A stretch of DNA of 64,000 nt from Flavobacterium cheniae (GTDB lineage Bacteria > Bacteroidota > Bacteroidia > Flavobacteriales > Flavobacteriaceae): assembly GCF_004363695.1 (NCBI RefSeq), contig NZ_SNZC01000001.1, positions 742,431-806,430 of the forward strand, given 5' to 3'. The position numbers and the translations under genes were made by a program. The notes under the pieces are model-generated. The model saw only the letters and a program-made list of their open reading frames with translations. It ran no database searches and was not told the DNA's origin. This document shows, piece after piece, positions 60,336-64,000 of the stretch (positions within the stretch are counted from its first letter, which is position 1; each line of letters begins with the position of its first letter).

Positions 60336-60343
60336 CAAAAGTA
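60336..60343 (-). promoter_or_regulatory. -7 box of fabV
   Basis: CAAAAGTA on the plus strand reads TACTTTTG on the minus strand, 45 bases upstream of the fabV ATG. Confidence 0.5.
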
Positions 60344-60353
60344 CTTTAAAAAA

Positions 60354-62006
60354 TTAATTAAGCAAAGCTTTTGCATGTTGTAAAGCTGAATCGGTTATAT
60401 CTTTGCCTGATAACATTTCGGCAATTTGTTGAATTCTTTCTTCTGAGGTTAACAGATTTAATTCTGAAATCGTAGTATCGCCTTGGTTTCGTTTTGATAC
60501 TTTATAGTGCGAACTTCCTTTAGCCGCAATTTGTGGCAAATGAGTAATTGCAAATACTTGCATCGTAGTACTCATTTCTTTCATAATTTCTCCCATTTTA
60601 ATTGCGATTTCACCAGAAACTCCAGTGTCAATCTCATCAAAAATAATGGTAGGAAGTTTGGAATAATTAGCTAAAATGGCTTTTATCGCCAACATGATAC
60701 GCGACATTTCTCCACCTGAAGCTACTTTTTTTAGTAATCCAAAACTAGTTCCTTTGTTTGCTGAAAATAGCAAAATTACTTCGTCTTTTCCTTTTGGATA
60801 ATATGAATCGGTGTGATTAATTTCAATTTGAAAATTGGATTCTACCATTCCTAATTGAGATAAAATCGCTTTGATTTTTTCAATTAAGATTGGAGCCGTT
60901 TTCTTTCTGTTTTCAAAAACAGTGTTTGCTAATTCATCAACTTTGGCTTGTTGACTATTTAATTCTGTCTGTAATTTTTGAATAGCGCCGTCTAAATCAT
61001 CAACACGAATAACCTTTGCATCCAATTCATTTTGAATTACCAATAATTCAGCAACAGTTTGCACTTGGTGTTTCTTCTGTAAATTATAAATAGATTGCAA
61101 TTTGGTATTGACTAATTCTAATCGTTCTGGATCGGCTAAAATCTTTTCGTTATTTTGTTCACATTCTGAAACAATGTCTTCAATTTCCAACAAACTACTT
61201 GTCAATCTTTCTTGCAATTGCGCATATTGAATTGAAAAAATAGCTATTTTTTGAAGTGAAACTTTAATTTCTTTCAAATTCATTATTGCTCCAACTTGCT
61301 CTTCATTGGCAATAGCTAAAATTCGTTCAAAATTTTCTTTTATGAACTCAACATTACTTAATTGTTCCAATTCTTGTTCTAACTCTTCTTGTTCACCTTC
61401 AACTAAATTGGCTGCTAAAAGTTCGTTTAACAAATACGAATTGTATTCATATTCCTTAACCAAAGCTTCTTTTTCTAAAATCAATTGTTTCAACTCTTTT
61501 TGAGTCGATTTGAAATCAGATAAAGCATTTTTATAAGCAATTACATTATTTCCGTTATTGGCAACAGCATCTAAAATATCTATTTGATAATTTTCTTCTG
61601 TAAGTTCGCGCGTTTGGTGTTGGGAATGAATATCTAACAACATTGCACCTAATTCTTGTAACTCTTGGAGATTTACTGGACTATCGTTTATAAAAGCACG
61701 TGACTTTCCTGAAGGTAAAATTTCTCTTCTGATGATGGTTTTATCTTCATAATCCATATCATTTTCATCAAAAAAAGATTGAAGATTATAGTTAGAAATA
61801 GCAAATTGTGCTTCAATAATGCATTTTTGTTCTTTATCTTTCAATGAAGTCAAATCGGCTCTATTACCTAAAACCAAACCTAAAGCACCTAAAAGAATCG
61901 ATTTACCTGCTCCAGTTTCTCCTGTAATAACAGAAAACTGATTGGAAAAATCAGTTTCAAGCGATTCGATTAACGCATAATTTTTTATGGAAAGTGAAAG
62001 CAACAT
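60354..62006 (-). CDS. recN: DNA repair protein RecN
   Basis: RecN is an SMC-like ATPase that acts early in double-strand break repair. The 550-residue protein begins SIKNYALIESLETDFSNQF and has the Walker A FSVITGETGAGKSILLGAL, a long coiled coil at about 150-370, and the C-terminal half-site KVASGGEMSRIMLAIKAIL followed by TIIFDEIDTGVSGEIA (Walker B) and ITHLPQIAAKGS. Length is normal. It is encoded 22 bases after the PorD-like gene and probably co-transcribed with it and coaBC. Assignment is certain. Confidence 0.97.
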   Translation of the reverse strand: MLLSLSIKNYALIESLETDFSNQFSVITGETGAGKSILLGALGLVLGNRADLTSLKDKEQKCIIEAQFAISNYNLQSFFDENDMDYEDKTIIRREILPSGKSRAFINDSPVNLQELQELGAMLLDIHSQHQTRELTEENYQIDILDAVANNGNNVIAYKNALSDFKSTQKELKQLILEKEALVKEYEYNSYLLNELLAANLVEGEQEELEQELEQLSNVEFIKENFERILAIANEEQVGAIMNLKEIKVSLQKIAIFSIQYAQLQERLTSSLLEIEDIVSECEQNNEKILADPERLELVNTKLQSIYNLQKKHQVQTVAELLVIQNELDAKVIRVDDLDGAIQKLQTELNSQQAKVDELANTVFENRKKTAPILIEKIKAILSQLGMVESNFQIEINHTDSYYPKGKDEVILLFSANKGTSFGLLKKVASGGEMSRIMLAIKAILANYSKLPTIIFDEIDTGVSGEIAIKMGEIMKEMSTTMQVFAITHLPQIAAKGSSHYKVSKRNQGDTTISELNLLTSEERIQQIAEMLSGKDITDSALQHAKALLN

Positions 62007-62028
62007 AAATAATATATTAAATGAAGTA

Positions 62029-62922
62029 TTATTTAATTTTACTCCACTGTTGAGAATTTAATGGAGAAATTCTATTTAAAGTTTCTACTAAAGGAGCAAC
62101 ATTAACTCTTGGTCCACCACTAAAAATTGATACAATTTCATCAGTTTTTGCATCAAAAAAAGTTCGGGTCAACAAAGCATTTGGACGTATTTTTTGAACT
62201 TCAGCTAAGGTATTAATACCTTTAACAACTCCTTCTTTACCTTTTTTTACATCATCTGACATTAAATCCATTCCCATTCTGTGGTATTGATAAAGCGATT
62301 GTCTGAATGGAGCAAAAGTGTTTGATAAAATATCTGAAATTAGAAAATTACGATTGTTATTGTTTCCTTCCGATTGATTCCATCCTTTAAATCCACTTGT
62401 TTGAGCTACATTGACGATATTTGATGCAATTTGGTAATATTCAGAGCCACCTAATTCCGAAAAAGTATCTTGATCTAATCCGATTATTAAATTAGAGTAG
62501 AAAGCCAAAACTGAAACCAAATTTGAATTAAACGTATTTGGATCATAAATTAAATTTTCAAATTCGATAAATCGAAACGAAAAATTTTTATCATTTATAT
62601 TTAAAATTGGTGAAGACAAAGTAGAATTATGAACAGGTCTTGAAGACTGAACCTGAAGAGTAGCCTCAAAATTATTTGAACCAAATGAGTTTACATTTAT
62701 AAAAAAATTACATTCAATTTTTTCTACATCAGTATATTCTTTCGTAGTCCATTTGGTTGTGTTTAAAAATTCTTTAACCTGAGTTTCTAAATTTTTAAAT
62801 AATTGAGGATTTCCATTAGCAACTTGTTGAAAATTTACTGAAACGGTAGCATTCAACTCTTGTGAAAATACATTCACTAACGAAAACAAGAAAACTACTA
62901 ATACAAATACTTTACGCATCAT
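62029..62922 (-). CDS. porD: PorD-like T9SS accessory protein (DUF4835)
   Basis: A 297-residue exported protein with signal peptide MRKVFVLVVFLFSLVNVFS (translation may start at either of two Mets). The DUF4835 family corresponds to PorD, an accessory protein of the type IX secretion system that is usually encoded beside coaBC and recN in Bacteroidetes, exactly as here. Features are LNATVSVNFQQVANGNPQLF, WTTKEYTDVEKIECNFFINV and SEYYQIASNIVNVAQTSGFKGW. It overlaps the coaBC gene by 11 bases. The exact role of PorD in secretion is not fully known. This fits the two T9SS cargo proteins in the window. Confidence 0.87.
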   Translation of the reverse strand: MMRKVFVLVVFLFSLVNVFSQELNATVSVNFQQVANGNPQLFKNLETQVKEFLNTTKWTTKEYTDVEKIECNFFINVNSFGSNNFEATLQVQSSRPVHNSTLSSPILNINDKNFSFRFIEFENLIYDPNTFNSNLVSVLAFYSNLIIGLDQDTFSELGGSEYYQIASNIVNVAQTSGFKGWNQSEGNNNNRNFLISDILSNTFAPFRQSLYQYHRMGMDLMSDDVKKGKEGVVKGINTLAEVQKIRPNALLTRTFFDAKTDEIVSIFSGGPRVNVAPLVETLNRISPLNSQQWSKIK

Positions 62923-64000
62923 AAAATTGAATTACTTTATTAATAATATCCTGAGCTACTTCTTCTTTTGATTTTAATTCTTTAGGTTCAACAATAAAGT
63001 CTTTTGAAATAAAAGTCACTTTGTTTGTTGGTAAACCAAAACCTGCACCTTTATCATTTAACGAATTTAAAACAATCAAATCTAAGTTTTTTTTCTGGAT
63101 TTTTTGCTTTGCATGTTCAATTTCATTCTCTGTTTCCAATGCAAATCCAATTAAAAACTGTTTTTTCTTTTGTTCGCCAAGAGAAGCCAAAATATCTTTT
63201 GTTTTTTCTAACTCTATAGAGAACGTTGCTTCATTCTTTTTTATTTTCTGGTCGGCAACATTTTTTGGGCGATAATCTGCAACTGCTGCCGCTGAAATAG
63301 CGACATCAACGTTATTGTAGTATTCATGACAAGCATCATACATATCTTGAGCTGATGTTACTCGAATCAATTTAATCGAAGAGTTTTGCACGTTAAAATG
63401 TGTTGGACCAGATACTAGAATCACTTCAGCCCCTTTATTAGCTGCTTCATTTGCGATATCAAATCCCATTTTACCGGAAGAATGATTTCCAATAAAACGA
63501 ACAGGATCTATTGCTTCATATGTTGGACCAGCCGTAATTAATATCTTCTTCCCTTTAAGTGGTAGTTTTTCTAATAAGTCGTTTTCAAGGAAAGTAACTA
63601 TATTTTCAGGTTCTGCCATTCTTCCTTCACCAGATAAACCACTAGCTAATTCTCCACTTTCGGCAGGAATTATTATGTTTCCAAACGATTTAAGTTTGTG
63701 AAAACTATCTAAAGTAGAAGGATGTTTGTACATATCCAAATCCATTGCAGGTGCAAAGTAAACCGGACATTTTGCAGACAAATAAGTTGCTATAAGTAAA
63801 TTATCGCAATTCCCATTTGCCATTTTAGAAAGTGTATTGGCTGTAGCTGGAGCCACAAGCATTAAATCTGCCCATAATCCTAACTCAACGTGATTATTCC
63901 ATTCTCCAGTTGCTTCTTCTTCGTTATAAAAAGTAGAATACACTGGATTTTTAGAAAGTGTAGCTAAAGTTAGTGGCGTAACAAAATGCAAAGAAGCAGG
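62912..64000 (-). CDS. coaBC: Bifunctional phosphopantothenoylcysteine decarboxylase/ligase CoaBC, 5' end outside window
   Basis: The enzyme joins phosphopantothenate with cysteine (CoaB) and decarboxylates the product (CoaC) in coenzyme A synthesis. The frame is open to the right edge, so the N-terminus is missing: the first visible residues are PAS-LHFVTPLTLATL, and the TTG near 63991 is an internal Leu, not a start. CoaC parts are ADLMLVAPATANTLSKMANG and FAPAMDLDMYKHPST; the CoaB domain begins ILITAGPTYEAIDPVRFIGN with SSGKMG, then ISAAAVADYRPKN and KTKDILASLGE. About 363 residues are visible. It overlaps the porD-like gene by 11 bases. Confidence 0.96.
   Translation of the reverse strand, partial: PASLHFVTPLTLATLSKNPVYSTFYNEEEATGEWNNHVELGLWADLMLVAPATANTLSKMANGNCDNLLIATYLSAKCPVYFAPAMDLDMYKHPSTLDSFHKLKSFGNIIIPAESGELASGLSGEGRMAEPENIVTFLENDLLEKLPLKGKKILITAGPTYEAIDPVRFIGNHSSGKMGFDIANEAANKGAEVILVSGPTHFNVQNSSIKLIRVTSAQDMYDACHEYYNNVDVAISAAAVADYRPKNVADQKIKKNEATFSIELEKTKDILASLGEQKKKQFLIGFALETENEIEHAKQKIQKKNLDLIVLNSLNDKGAGFGLPTNKVTFISKDFIVEPKELKSKEEVAQDIINKVIQFYDA

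Noticed and set aside
60354..62006. SMC or SbcC-like protein
   Set aside because: The length of 550 residues and the motifs KVASGGEMSRI and FDEIDTGVSG identify RecN.
63991..63991. Translation start of coaBC inside the window
   Set aside because: The codon is TTG within the CoaC domain and the frame continues to the right edge, so the true start is outside.
1..64000. tRNA, rRNA or insertion sequences
   Set aside because: No cloverleaf-sized structured gap, rRNA-like stretch, transposase or flanking terminal repeats were seen.

Overview
The window is a low-GC chromosome segment from a member of Bacteroidota, most likely a Flavobacterium or a close relative in Flavobacteriaceae. This rests on type IX secretion (T9SS) sorting domains on two secreted proteins, a PorD-like protein, an RprX/RprY-type two-component pair, many TAnnTTTG promoter boxes typical of Bacteroidetes, short leaders without clear Shine-Dalgarno sequences, and housekeeping proteins that all read as flavobacterial. 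No rRNA, tRNA, CRISPR array, prophage or insertion sequence was seen.

Region 1 (1-18.4 kb) is a beta-glucan (laminarin-type) utilisation locus on the minus strand. In transcription order it encodes a T9SS-secreted carbohydrate-binding protein (16998-18356), a membrane sensor-regulator with a LuxR-type HTH (14081-16888), then a tight run of genes: a glycosidase fused to an outer-membrane beta-barrel, a glycan-binding lipoprotein, a GH16 lipoprotein, a very large cytoplasmic probable GH149 beta-1,3-glucan phosphorylase, a GH17 lipoprotein, a GH30 lipoprotein, a GPH-type inner-membrane sugar symporter and a second GH17 without signal peptide that runs off the left edge. GH16 and GH17 would cut beta-1,3 backbones, GH30 would remove beta-1,6 branches, the symporter would import short chains, and the phosphorylase and internal GH17 would finish them. 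No SusC/SusD pair lies in the visible part. Matching 11-bp direct repeats lie on both sides of the regulator and are candidate operators.

Region 2 (18.7-36.7 kb) is mixed housekeeping: uvrA with a LETM1-related gene, two beta-carbonic anhydrases with a SulP bicarbonate-type transporter, dps divergent from an OxyR-like regulator that keeps both redox cysteines, mnmD, a CXXCH lipoprotein with a DUF4920 protein, ilvE, a MazG-like pyrophosphohydrolase, an SRPBCC protein, tcdA, tatD, DUF1684 and an MFS transporter.

Region 3 (36.7-39.2 kb) is a BlaI/BlaR1-type regulator-protease pair preceded by three evenly spaced dyad operators overlapping a good Bacteroidetes promoter.

Region 4 (39.2-51.1 kb) has small conserved genes, ompW, smpB, an XRE regulator, pcm, a Gfo/Idh/MocA oxidoreductase, 3-hydroxyacyl-CoA dehydrogenase, DUF1015, a YggS-type PLP protein, an exonuclease/GIY-YIG nuclease, a potassium channel, miaA and a thioesterase. 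Short arrays with a strict 7-bp period recur at gene borders and inside one gene between 31 and 47.3 kb; they are the most unusual non-coding signal here.

Region 5 (51.1-64 kb, minus strand) holds the RprY/RprX pair, coaE, a GT2 glycosyltransferase, a 1.2-kilo-residue T9SS surface protein, fabV, recN, the PorD-like gene and coaBC, which is cut by the right edge.
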